Assembly: GCA_041159745.1 (NCBI GenBank)
Contig: JBEAXP010000066.1
Span: 1 to 20,001, forward strand
DNA length: 20,001 nucleotides
Origin: Casp-actino8 sp041159745
GTDB taxonomy: Bacteria; Actinomycetota; Acidimicrobiia; Acidimicrobiales; Ilumatobacteraceae
Direction of reading: 5' to 3'
Shown here piece after piece: positions 14,107 through 20,001 of this stretch. The position numbers and the translations under genes were made by a program. The notes beneath the pieces were generated by a model. The model saw nothing but the letters and a program-made list of their open reading frames with translations. It was not told where the DNA came from and made no database searches. Positions within the stretch are counted from its first letter, which is position 1; each line of letters starts with the position of its first letter.

Positions 14107-14766
14107 ATGTCCACCCCCGAAGGAGTCGATCCCGAGTACGACGCCGCACGAGTTCGGCTCGGTCGAGCGACGCGACGACTGTCGCATGCGGTGATCGGCC
14201 GCGAGTCGAGCCTGGGCGACATCGAGGCCGCGACGCGCGAGATCGAGGGCGTGATCGCCCGCCTCGAGTCGGCGCCGCCGCGCGTTCGCGATCTGTCGCA
14301 GTACGGCCAGTCGCTGAAACTCGACGTCCCCGAAGGTGGCGTGCTTCCGAGTCACATCGGACGACCCGGTTCGGGTCCGGGCAGCCCGCTCGGCCTCGAC
14401 ATGACGGTCATCCGCGCGGGCCAGGGCATCGAGGCCCGGTTCCGTTTCGATTCGGCGCACGAGGGCCCGCCGCAGCGCGGTCACGGCGGTGTGATCGCGC
14501 TGGCGTTCGACGATGCCCTGGGCTTCGTGATCAACCTGCACCAGGTCGTGGCGTACACGGGCCAACTCTCGATCCGCTACTCGGCCGGCGCCCCGATGCA
14601 CACACCTCTCGTGATCGCCGCCCGTCTCGAACGGAAAGAGGGTCGCAAACTCTTCGTCGAATCGGAATTGCGCGAGGACCGACCCGATTCACCGCTCATC
14701 GCCACGTGTTCGGCGATCTTCATCGAGATGAGCGGCCACCCGGGCATCACTGCCTCGTCCACGTGA
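14107..14766 (+). CDS. Hotdog-fold (PaaI-like) thioesterase family protein
   Basis: 219 residues. An N-terminal helical region (1-60, RVRLGRATRRLSHAVIGRES) precedes a hotdog domain at ~95-210. The core motif HEGPPQRGHGGVIALAFDDALG (118-139) is the H-x-G-x-x-x-G-G-x-x-x-x-x-x-D pattern of PaaI/THEM4-like acyl-CoA thioesterases, with D135/D136 as likely acid. The following strands GQLSIRYSAGAPMHTPLVIAARLE are typical. It would hydrolyse an acyl- or aryl-CoA, and the CoA ligase just downstream (21 bases) points to opposing or proofreading activity. The frame is open upstream to 14035 with alternative starts GTG 14035 and ATG 14059. I chose ATG 14107 because the upstream residues look non-coding, but a longer form is possible. 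No SD is evident. Confidence 0.82.
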   Translation: MSTPEGVDPEYDAARVRLGRATRRLSHAVIGRESSLGDIEAATREIEGVIARLESAPPRVRDLSQYGQSLKLDVPEGGVLPSHIGRPGSGPGSPLGLDMTVIRAGQGIEARFRFDSAHEGPPQRGHGGVIALAFDDALGFVINLHQVVAYTGQLSIRYSAGAPMHTPLVIAARLERKEGRKLFVESELREDRPDSPLIATCSAIFIEMSGHPGITASST

Positions 14767-14771
14767 ACGAT

Positions 14772-14794
14772 CGGGCATGATGGCGTCATGCCCG
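14772..14794 (+). promoter_or_regulatory. Perfect 9-bp inverted repeat over the CoA ligase start codon
   Basis: CGGGCATGA (14772-14780), spacer TGGCG, and TCATGCCCG (14786-14794). The right arm contains the ATG at 14788. CATGAT (14776-14781) ends six bases before the ATG and may be a -10. The dyad could be an operator over the -10/+1 region, or an mRNA hairpin burying the start codon. Confidence 0.5.
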
Positions 14795-16224
14795 TGATCT
14801 CCATCTCCCAGGCACTGGCCGCCAACGCCGCGGCCGACCCCGACCGCCCGTGCGTCACCTGCGGCGACGTCACGTTCACACGACGCGAGTTCGATCGGCA
14901 CTCGAATCGGTTGGCGCGGGCCTACGCCGATCTCGGCGTCGAACACGGTCGTTACGTCACGGTGGCCCTGCCCAATTCGGTCGAGTTCTATCTCGCCTGC
15001 GCCGCGGTGTGGAAACTCGGGGCGATTCCCCAACCCGTGAGTTATCGGTTGCCCGATCGCGAGCGGCAAGCGATCGTCGAGTTGGCCGACTCGGCCCTCG
15101 TGGTCGGCGTCGAACCATCGGCTCATCCGACCCGGCGCACGGTGCCGATCGGGTTCGCCCCGTCGGACGACACGAGCGACGCACCGTTACCCGATGCGAT
15201 CTCACCGTCGTGGAAAGCCCCGACGTCCGGGGGTTCGACCGGACGGCCGAAACTCATCGTCTCGGGCGATCCGGGCACCGTGCTCACCGAAACGCCATCG
15301 CTCGGACAGCGCCGTGACGGCGTGGTGTGCATTCCCGGCCCGCTGTATCACAACGCCCCGTTCTCGTTCGGTGCGCAGGGAATCTTCCACGGCAATCACG
15401 TGGTGCTGCTCGAACACTTCGATGCCGAGGCGACTCTCGCCGCGATCGAGTCGTACGGGGTCGACTGGATCCTGATGGTGCCGACGATGATGTCGCGCAT
15501 CTCGCGTCTGCCCGAGGATGTTCGCAATCGATACGACCTCTCCACGCTGCAGGTGCTCTGGCACATGGCCGCGCCGTGTCCGGCCTGGCTCAAGGAGGAG
15601 TGGTGCCACTGGCTCGGCGGCGAGAAGATCTTCGAGTTGTACGCCGGCACCGAGGCGCAAGCCGTCACGGTGATTCGCGGCGACGAGTGGCTCGCCCATC
15701 GCGGGTCGGTCGGCCGGTGCATCGGCGGCGAGATGAGGGTGTTCGATCCCGACACGTTGGAGGAACTCCCGCCCGGCACGGAGGGCGAGATCTTCATGCG
15801 CAACACCAAGACGACCTATCAATATCTCGGAGCCGAAGCGCGGCGGACCGCCGACGGTTGGGAAAGTCTCGGCGACATGGGCTGGATCGACGCCGAGGGT
15901 TACGTCTACCTCACCGATCGTCGCAAGGACATGATCCTGTCCGGTGGCGCGAACATCTATCCGGCCGAGGTCGAGAACGCGTTGTCCGAGCATCCGAGCG
16001 TGGTGTCGTCGGCCGTGATCGGTATCCCCGACGAGGATCTCGGCAATCGGCTGCATGCCGTCGTTCAGGTTTCGGCCGACGTGAGCGACGACGACATGCG
16101 AACGTTCCTGGCCGACCGCCTGGTGCGCTACAAGATCCCGCGCACGTTCGAGTTCACCCGCGAGCCGGTTCGTGACGACGCCGGCAAGGTGCGCCGTTCG
16201 GCACTGCGCGACGAGCGTTCGTGA
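14788..16224 (+). CDS. AMP-dependent acyl-CoA synthetase (bile acid-CoA ligase-like)
   Basis: 478 residues of the ANL adenylate-forming family, slightly shorter than the common 500-550. The phosphate loop is TSGGSTGRPK (146-155). Further motifs are ELYAGTEAQ (283-291), the hinge region GDMGWIDAEGYVYLTDRRKDMI (362-383), SGGANIYPAEVE (385-396) and the catalytic lysine K467 in DDAGKVRR. The overall pattern, with W-K-A-P-T-S-G-G-S and L-Y-A-G-T-E, resembles the bile acid-CoA ligase (BaiB)-like group common in actinobacteria. It would activate a carboxylic acid to its CoA thioester via an acyl-AMP. Steroid or bile-acid side chains are possible but unproven. It follows the thioesterase gene by 21 bases and may be read through from it or use its own start-site dyad. 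Confidence 0.93.
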   Translation: MPVISISQALAANAAADPDRPCVTCGDVTFTRREFDRHSNRLARAYADLGVEHGRYVTVALPNSVEFYLACAAVWKLGAIPQPVSYRLPDRERQAIVELADSALVVGVEPSAHPTRRTVPIGFAPSDDTSDAPLPDAISPSWKAPTSGGSTGRPKLIVSGDPGTVLTETPSLGQRRDGVVCIPGPLYHNAPFSFGAQGIFHGNHVVLLEHFDAEATLAAIESYGVDWILMVPTMMSRISRLPEDVRNRYDLSTLQVLWHMAAPCPAWLKEEWCHWLGGEKIFELYAGTEAQAVTVIRGDEWLAHRGSVGRCIGGEMRVFDPDTLEELPPGTEGEIFMRNTKTTYQYLGAEARRTADGWESLGDMGWIDAEGYVYLTDRRKDMILSGGANIYPAEVENALSEHPSVVSSAVIGIPDEDLGNRLHAVVQVSADVSDDDMRTFLADRLVRYKIPRTFEFTREPVRDDAGKVRRSALRDERS

Positions 16225-18279
16225 TCAGACGGTCCGCTCGACCTGGACGAGCGTGTCGTAGAACGCGACTCCGCCACCCCAGTCGGCCGGCGCGTCGCTC
16301 GTGAGGACGTTGACGGTGTTCTTGTCGCGGGTGCGCGACCAGGTCCAGCCGAACGGGACGATCACCATGCCATCACGTGTACGAGGAGTGGTGGTGACAC
16401 GTGCGAGGACGTCGATGGACCCGCGGTCGTTGAACACTCGCACCCTGTCACCGTCGCTGATCGCACGGGCGGCGGCGTCGGCTTCGGTCAGTTCGCAATA
16501 CATCTCGCCTTCAGGGCCGGCGTGATCGGCGAGATGCGAGTACGACGAATTCAAGAAGCGCTGGTGCGTCTTGGGTGACATGAGGACCAACGGGTACTTC
16601 GCGCTGGCCGGACCTCCTGGTCCTTCGACTGGTGCTCGCCAATCGGGCAGTCGTCCGTGACCCAGCGCCTCGAGGCTCGAGTTGGCGAACTCGAACTTGC
16701 CCGATGGCGTCGGGAAACCACCGTCGACGAAGGGCTGGATGTCATCGGGCAGTGGCAGACGCATCACTCCATCGCGGCGCAGCGTCTCGGCGTCGAGCTT
16801 GGCGAGGATCGCGTCGAGCAGCGATTCGTCGGACTCGAACAACTCCGGCTCGGTGAAGCCCATCGCGCGCGACAGCCGCCGCCACAACTCGGTGTTGGGC
16901 ACGCACTCGCCCACCGGCTCGATCGCTTTGTGATTGAAGCCCACGTAGAGGTGGCCCCACGCCCCGACGACGTCGTCGTGCTCGATCTGAGTGGTGGCCG
17001 GGAAGATCACGTCGGCGAAACGCGCGGTGTCGGTCATGAACTGCTCGGATACGACCGTGAACAGGTCGTCGCGCTGGAGGCCCCGCATGAGCAGAGCGGC
17101 ATCGGGAGTGGTCGCGACCGGATTGCCGTTGTAGACGAACAGCGACTTGACCGGTGGATCGAGCTGGTCGGTCGTGAGCGCCCATCCGAGACGATTCATG
17201 CTGATCGGACGCCGTGATCGACCGGCCTCGAGGTGTGGTGCGCTGAAGTAATCGAGGTCGATGAAGTCGGAAGCGAAGAAACCGACGCTCTGTGCGTAGC
17301 CGCCACCCTTGTGCTTCCAGGCTCCGACGAGCGAAGGCAGGCAGACGAGCGTGCGGAAGAACTGGGCGCCGTGCTCTCGGTGTTCGGCGCCGATGAGGGT
17401 ACGGATGAAGGCCCCTTGGGTCGAGCCGTACTCCCGGCCGAGACGCTCGATGACGTCCGCGTCCACGCCCGTGATCGCCGCGGCCCACGTCGGTGTCCGA
17501 TCGGCGACGTGACGAGCCAGTTCGTCGAATCCTGTCGTGTGTCGATCGACGTAGTCGCGGTCGACCAGGCCGTCGCGCACGAGCACGTGCATCATCGCCA
17601 ACATCAGTGCGACGTCGGTGCCCGGCAGGATTTGCACGAACTCGTCGGCGGCATCGGCGGTGATGGTGCGCACCGGGTCGATGACCACGACCCGGCCGCC
17701 CTTGGCCCGGGCCTCCTCGATGAACGGCCAGAGATGTCGGTTGGTCAGGCGAGTATTGGTTCCCCAGAGCAGGATCAACTTCGAGTGACGCACGTCGAGC
17801 GGGTCATTGGCCAGAGGCGACCCGAGGGCGGCCGCGGTTCCGTTGAACGCGGTGCCACCGCACAAGTAGTCGACCTGAACCGACGACCCGAGTCGGGCGA
17901 AGAATCGCCGGTCCATCGAATTCATCATGAGCGCGCCTTGCGTGCCGGCGTCACCCCACGGCACGACCGCCTCGCCGCCCCATGTGCGCACGATGTCGCC
18001 CACGCGATCGGCCACGAGAGCGAGTGCTTCGTCCCACGAAGCCGCACGGAATTGAGCATCACCCTTGGCGCCGGTGCGAATGAGCGGGGTGAGGATGCGG
18101 TCGGGGCTGTAGACCCGATCGAGGAAGCGATTGACCTTCGGGCACAATTCGCCCTGCGAATACGGGTGATCGGGATTGCCGCGCAACGACACCGCGCGGC
18201 CGTCTTCGACGGTCACTTGCCAACCGCACGAATCGGGGCAGTCGTGATGACACGTTCCGAGGACGATCCGCGCGGCCAT
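16225..18279 (-). CDS. Molybdopterin-dependent oxidoreductase (DMSO reductase family)
   Basis: 684 residues. The N-terminal 4Fe-4S motif is C10-x3-C14-x3-C18-x27-C46 (TCHHDCPDSC ... GELCPK). The molybdopterin domains follow: PLIRTG, ASWDEALALVADR, and VDYLCGG, where C140 is positioned as the likely Mo/W ligand. ILLWGTNTRLTNRHLWPFI, VVVIDPVRT and FVQILPGTDVALMLAMMHVL match the dinucleotide-binding folds. The C-terminal beta-barrel domain runs from ~565 (YPLVLMSPKTHQRFLNSSYS). There is no Tat signal, so it acts in the cytoplasm. The substrate is unknown; formate dehydrogenase and polysulfide or thiosulfate reductase homologues share this layout. No partner subunit or cofactor gene lies nearby. 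The frame is open to 18948, but a TACAGT six bases before the ATG and the family start set 18279. Confidence 0.92.
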   Translation of the reverse strand: MAARIVLGTCHHDCPDSCGWQVTVEDGRAVSLRGNPDHPYSQGELCPKVNRFLDRVYSPDRILTPLIRTGAKGDAQFRAASWDEALALVADRVGDIVRTWGGEAVVPWGDAGTQGALMMNSMDRRFFARLGSSVQVDYLCGGTAFNGTAAALGSPLANDPLDVRHSKLILLWGTNTRLTNRHLWPFIEEARAKGGRVVVIDPVRTITADAADEFVQILPGTDVALMLAMMHVLVRDGLVDRDYVDRHTTGFDELARHVADRTPTWAAAITGVDADVIERLGREYGSTQGAFIRTLIGAEHREHGAQFFRTLVCLPSLVGAWKHKGGGYAQSVGFFASDFIDLDYFSAPHLEAGRSRRPISMNRLGWALTTDQLDPPVKSLFVYNGNPVATTPDAALLMRGLQRDDLFTVVSEQFMTDTARFADVIFPATTQIEHDDVVGAWGHLYVGFNHKAIEPVGECVPNTELWRRLSRAMGFTEPELFESDESLLDAILAKLDAETLRRDGVMRLPLPDDIQPFVDGGFPTPSGKFEFANSSLEALGHGRLPDWRAPVEGPGGPASAKYPLVLMSPKTHQRFLNSSYSHLADHAGPEGEMYCELTEADAAARAISDGDRVRVFNDRGSIDVLARVTTTPRTRDGMVIVPFGWTWSRTRDKNTVNVLTSDAPADWGGGVAFYDTLVQVERTV

Positions 18280-18295
18280 TGCAACACTGTAATGG
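18276..18295. promoter_or_regulatory. Imperfect 20-bp dyad over promoter and start of molybdopterin gene
   Basis: On the minus strand CCATT and AATGG are the outer arms of a 20-base dyad with 7 of 10 pairs matched. It covers the TACAGT hexamer and the start codon, the position expected for a repressor. Confidence 0.3.
18286..18291 (-). promoter_or_regulatory. Putative -10 element (TACAGT) of molybdopterin gene
   Basis: TACAGT, GTTGCA (six bases), then the ATG at 18279; no SD is present. Confidence 0.55.
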
Positions 18296-18341
18296 AGCGT
18301 TCCGGCGGCGGGTAACGCACTTCGGGTCATCGGCGGACAAC

Positions 18342-18347
18342 TACGGT
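18342..18347 (+). promoter_or_regulatory. Putative -10 element (TACGGT) of second SDR gene
   Basis: TACGGT followed by seven bases and the GTG at 18355. It is the same hexamer and spacing as at the LLM gene start (3147-3152) and supports the long form of this SDR. Confidence 0.55.
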
Positions 18348-18354
18348 GTGATCC

Positions 18355-19224
18355 GTGGCCGAGACTCCTACCAATCCCCCGAGTCCGCTCGATCCCACTC
18401 CCCTCGGCATTCCGTTGGTGGGAGAAGAGACGAGCGAGATGATGCGCGCGGCGTTCCCGTTGCGTTTGGGGTTGGTGGAAGGCAAGGTCGTGATCGTCAC
18501 CGGTGCGGCGCAGGGCATCGGCGAGGCAGCCGCTCGCCTGTTCGCATCCGAGGGTGCGGCCGTGATGGTGGTCGACAAGGACGTGAGCGCCGCCGAGTCG
18601 GTGGTGAAGGAGATCCGCCAGCGCGGTGGCGAAGCAACGGCGTTCGATGCCGACCTCACGACCGAGGCCGATGTGGAGGCGATGGTTCTGTCGACCGTGC
18701 ACGCGTACGGCCGCGTCGATTGCGCGTTCAACAACGCCGGGATCAGCGGCCGCTTCGGGTCGTTCCTCGATCTGACGTTGAACGAGTGGCAGCAGATGAT
18801 CTCGATCAACCTCACGAGCGTGTTCCTGTGCATGAAGTACGAACTCGCGGTGATGGCGGTGCAGGGGTACGGCGTGATCGTCAATGCCTCGTCGAGCGCC
18901 GGCATCGTGGGGGCGCCCGGCCTGCCGCATTACACGGCGGCGAAGCACGGTGTGCTCGGCCTCACGAAGTGCGCGGCTCAGGAGTTCGCGGCCAAGGGAG
19001 TTCGTGTGAACGCGGTTCTGCCCGGCACGACGCGCACGCCGACGATCGAGGCGTACATCAACGGCGATCCGGCGATCGAGCAGACGTTGGGGCGCAGCGT
19101 GGGTCGCGGGTTCCTGGGTGAGGCGAGCGAGGTGGCCGAGGCCGCGGTGTGGTTGTGCAGTGATCGCGCGAGTTTCGTGAGTGGCGCGACGTTGGCCGTG
19201 GACGGCGCCACCACCAACCGCTGA
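18355..19224 (+). CDS. SDR family oxidoreductase with N-terminal extension
   Basis: 289 residues. It is a classical SDR with TGAAQGIG (49-56), aspartate D74 at the end of strand 2 (VMVVDKD, indicating NAD(H)), NNAG (126-129), catalytic S180 in NASSSAG and Y193-x-x-x-K197. The end SGATLAVDGATTNR is standard. It carries a ~40-residue proline-rich extension (PTNPPSPLDPTPLGIPLV...) before the fold. ATGs at 18439/18442 would remove most of it, and a purine-rich stretch precedes them. The promoter-like TACGGT at the GTG 18355 favours the long form. It is divergent from the molybdopterin oxidoreductase with a 75-base gap. 3-Oxoacyl-ACP reductase, cyclohexanol-type and hydroxysteroid dehydrogenases are all possible. 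Confidence 0.9.
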   Translation: MAETPTNPPSPLDPTPLGIPLVGEETSEMMRAAFPLRLGLVEGKVVIVTGAAQGIGEAAARLFASEGAAVMVVDKDVSAAESVVKEIRQRGGEATAFDADLTTEADVEAMVLSTVHAYGRVDCAFNNAGISGRFGSFLDLTLNEWQQMISINLTSVFLCMKYELAVMAVQGYGVIVNASSSAGIVGAPGLPHYTAAKHGVLGLTKCAAQEFAAKGVRVNAVLPGTTRTPTIEAYINGDPAIEQTLGRSVGRGFLGEASEVAEAAVWLCSDRASFVSGATLAVDGATTNR

Positions 19225-19235
19225 CCTTCCCCCAT

Positions 19236-19276
19236 TGGGCGCGAAACCATGCCACTTCTGGCATGTCTGACGCCCA
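19236..19276. terminator. Nested two-stem hairpin between convergent genes
   Basis: The inner stem is perfect: CATGCCA (19248-19254), loop CTTC, TGGCATG (19259-19265). The outer stem is TGGGCG (19236-19241) with CGCCCA (19271-19276), separated from the inner by internal loops of 6 and 5 bases. It lies between the converging SDR stop (19224) and AAA+ stop (19286), the place for a bidirectional terminator. No T-run follows on either strand, so it is not a textbook Rho-independent site. Confidence 0.55.
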
Positions 19277-19285
19277 GGTGACAGT

Positions 19286-20001
19286 TCAGCGGGCGCGGTA
19301 GGTGCCGCCGGAAGCCGAACTCGCGTCCTTGTTCAGACGCTTCGACAAGTGCAGACCCTCCAGAACGAACTCGACGGCCGCGGCCGTGGCCGCCGCACTC
19401 GTGTCGCCGTTCAACAGGTCGTCGAGAACCGGCTTGAGCGCCGGAATCTGCTCGGCCAGAGCCGCCTGCGTCACCGAAGGGACGTCCTCGCCCGTCGTGA
19501 CGATCGCACCTTCTTCGAACGCCGTCACGACGTCGCGCGCCAACTCGGGGCGGACCACGTCGCGATACACGGTCAGTACGGCGGCCTTCACCAGCTCGCG
19601 GAGAACCTGACCCTCGCGGCCATCCTCGAGGGCCTCCACTTCGATCTTTCCGCCTGAAGACGCCGCGAACGCGTCGAGATCGCACACCCGGGGCACGACG
19701 TAGGTTTCGCCCAGACGCAAACCCCGTCGCAGAGCGTTGGCCGCCATGACCTCGTAGTTGCTCACGCTGAGACGGACGCTGACACCGCTTCGCTGATTGA
19801 CCTGGCTGCTGCTGCGCGCCAACTGGCTGAAGGTAGCCACGACGGATTCGAGATACGGCGGCACCGCGACCGTGATGTCGCCCACCGACGGAGGACGCGC
19901 CTCCTGTCGGACGATCTCCACTTCGGTGGCGGCGTCGAGCGGATAGTGAGTGCGAATCTGGCTGCCGAAACGATCCTTCAGCGGCGTGATGATGCGGCCG
20001 C
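19286..20001 (-). CDS. BchI-like 'magnesium chelatase' AAA+ protein, C-terminal part (5' partial)
   Basis: The frame is open to the right window edge (238 codons visible); a GTG at 19921 is internal, not the start. The first visible residues GRIITPLKDRFGSQIRTHYP form the conserved segment just after the ATPase core of BchI/MoxR-type AAA+ proteins, near sensor 2. The helical lid follows (VSVRLSVSNYEVMAANALRRGL), then a C-terminal domain with coiled or helical stretches and a basic end (LSKRLNKDASSASGG). The pattern resembles the stand-alone actinobacterial proteins annotated as magnesium chelatase (Rv0958 type), which usually accompany a VWA-domain protein rather than chlorophyll genes. They are presumed to act as a chaperone-like ATPase. 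The Walker motifs lie beyond the window. Confidence 0.85.
   Translation of the reverse strand, partial: GRIITPLKDRFGSQIRTHYPLDAATEVEIVRQEARPPSVGDITVAVPPYLESVVATFSQLARSSSQVNQRSGVSVRLSVSNYEVMAANALRRGLRLGETYVVPRVCDLDAFAASSGGKIEVEALEDGREGQVLRELVKAAVLTVYRDVVRPELARDVVTAFEEGAIVTTGEDVPSVTQAALAEQIPALKPVLDDLLNGDTSAAATAAAVEFVLEGLHLSKRLNKDASSASGGTYRAR

Noticed and set aside
13078..14601. 507-codon open frame on the minus strand
   Set aside because: Runs across the deacetylase gene out of frame and antisense to the thioesterase. It is an S/R/P/T-rich shadow.
18280..18948. Upstream extension of the molybdopterin oxidoreductase frame (to 907 residues)
   Set aside because: The extra 220 residues are antisense to the SDR at 18355 and resemble no domain. 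The FeS motif is N-terminal at the ATG 18279, where a promoter-like hexamer also sits.
19286..20001. Chlorophyll biosynthesis locus suggested by the 'magnesium chelatase' name
   Set aside because: No bch/chl or porphyrin genes lie nearby. The protein fits the stand-alone actinobacterial AAA+ type, so photosynthesis is not implied.
1..20001. Mobile element, phage, toxin-antitoxin, CRISPR or biosynthetic cluster
   Set aside because: I looked for transposases, integrases, direct-repeat arrays, tRNA-like cloverleafs and PKS/NRPS domains and found none. Composition and codon use look uniform across the window.

Overview
This is high-GC DNA, very probably from an actinobacterium. An Acidimicrobiia / Ilumatobacter-like lineage is my best guess. 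The evidence is two F420-type luciferase-like oxidoreductases, frequent GTG/TTG starts, a BchI-like 'magnesium chelatase' AAA+ protein of the mycobacterial Rv0958 type, and a generalist acyl-CoA/SDR gene set. I see no phage, transposon, CRISPR array, rRNA or tRNA. The window is dense chromosomal sequence with no gap over 300 bases and holds 22 genes, two of them cut by the window ends.

Layout, left to right. (1) 1-353: the 3' end of a cell-wall-binding-repeat-2 surface protein (+). It meets a minus-strand pair, a nitroreductase (662-1339) followed by a small PNPOx-like flavoprotein (354-665). (2) 1357-3139 (-): F420-type LLM oxidoreductase, then enoyl-CoA hydratase. (3) 3185-6165 (-): MscL channel, SGNH-hydrolase lipoprotein and ABC-F ATPase, apparently one operon. 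A three-helix membrane protein of unknown family (6224-7093, +) is divergent from it. (4) MFS exporter (-) divergent from an amidase (+). (5) SDR and DUF952 protein (-) divergent from a 77-aa membrane protein, followed by an alpha/beta hydrolase and a second LLM oxidoreductase (+). (6) HDAC/acetylpolyamine-amidohydrolase-like deacetylase (-) divergent from a hotdog thioesterase and an acyl-CoA/bile-acid-CoA-type ligase (+). (7) Molybdopterin oxidoreductase (-) divergent from a second SDR (+). (8) The C-terminal part of the BchI-like AAA+ protein (-), running off the right end.

Functionally, enoyl-CoA hydratase, CoA ligase, hotdog thioesterase, two SDRs, two LLM oxidoreductases, nitroreductase, PNPOx-like protein, amidase and alpha/beta hydrolase look like a scattered catabolic/detoxification set working on acyl-CoA and xenobiotic-like substrates. 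MscL, the lipoprotein and the cell-wall protein belong to the envelope. No single dedicated pathway can be proved from this window.

The most striking signal is in the gene starts. Nine genes that begin transcription units carry a TANNNT hexamer ending exactly 6-8 nt before the ATG/GTG, with no Shine-Dalgarno at the normal spacing. Genes inside operons lack it and use an SD sequence or stop/start overlaps (ATGA, TTGA). This is what widespread leaderless transcription would look like, and it also settles several disputed start codons. Several intergenic dyads (14047-14080, 14772-14794, 18276-18295, 19236-19276) are candidate operators or RNA structures.
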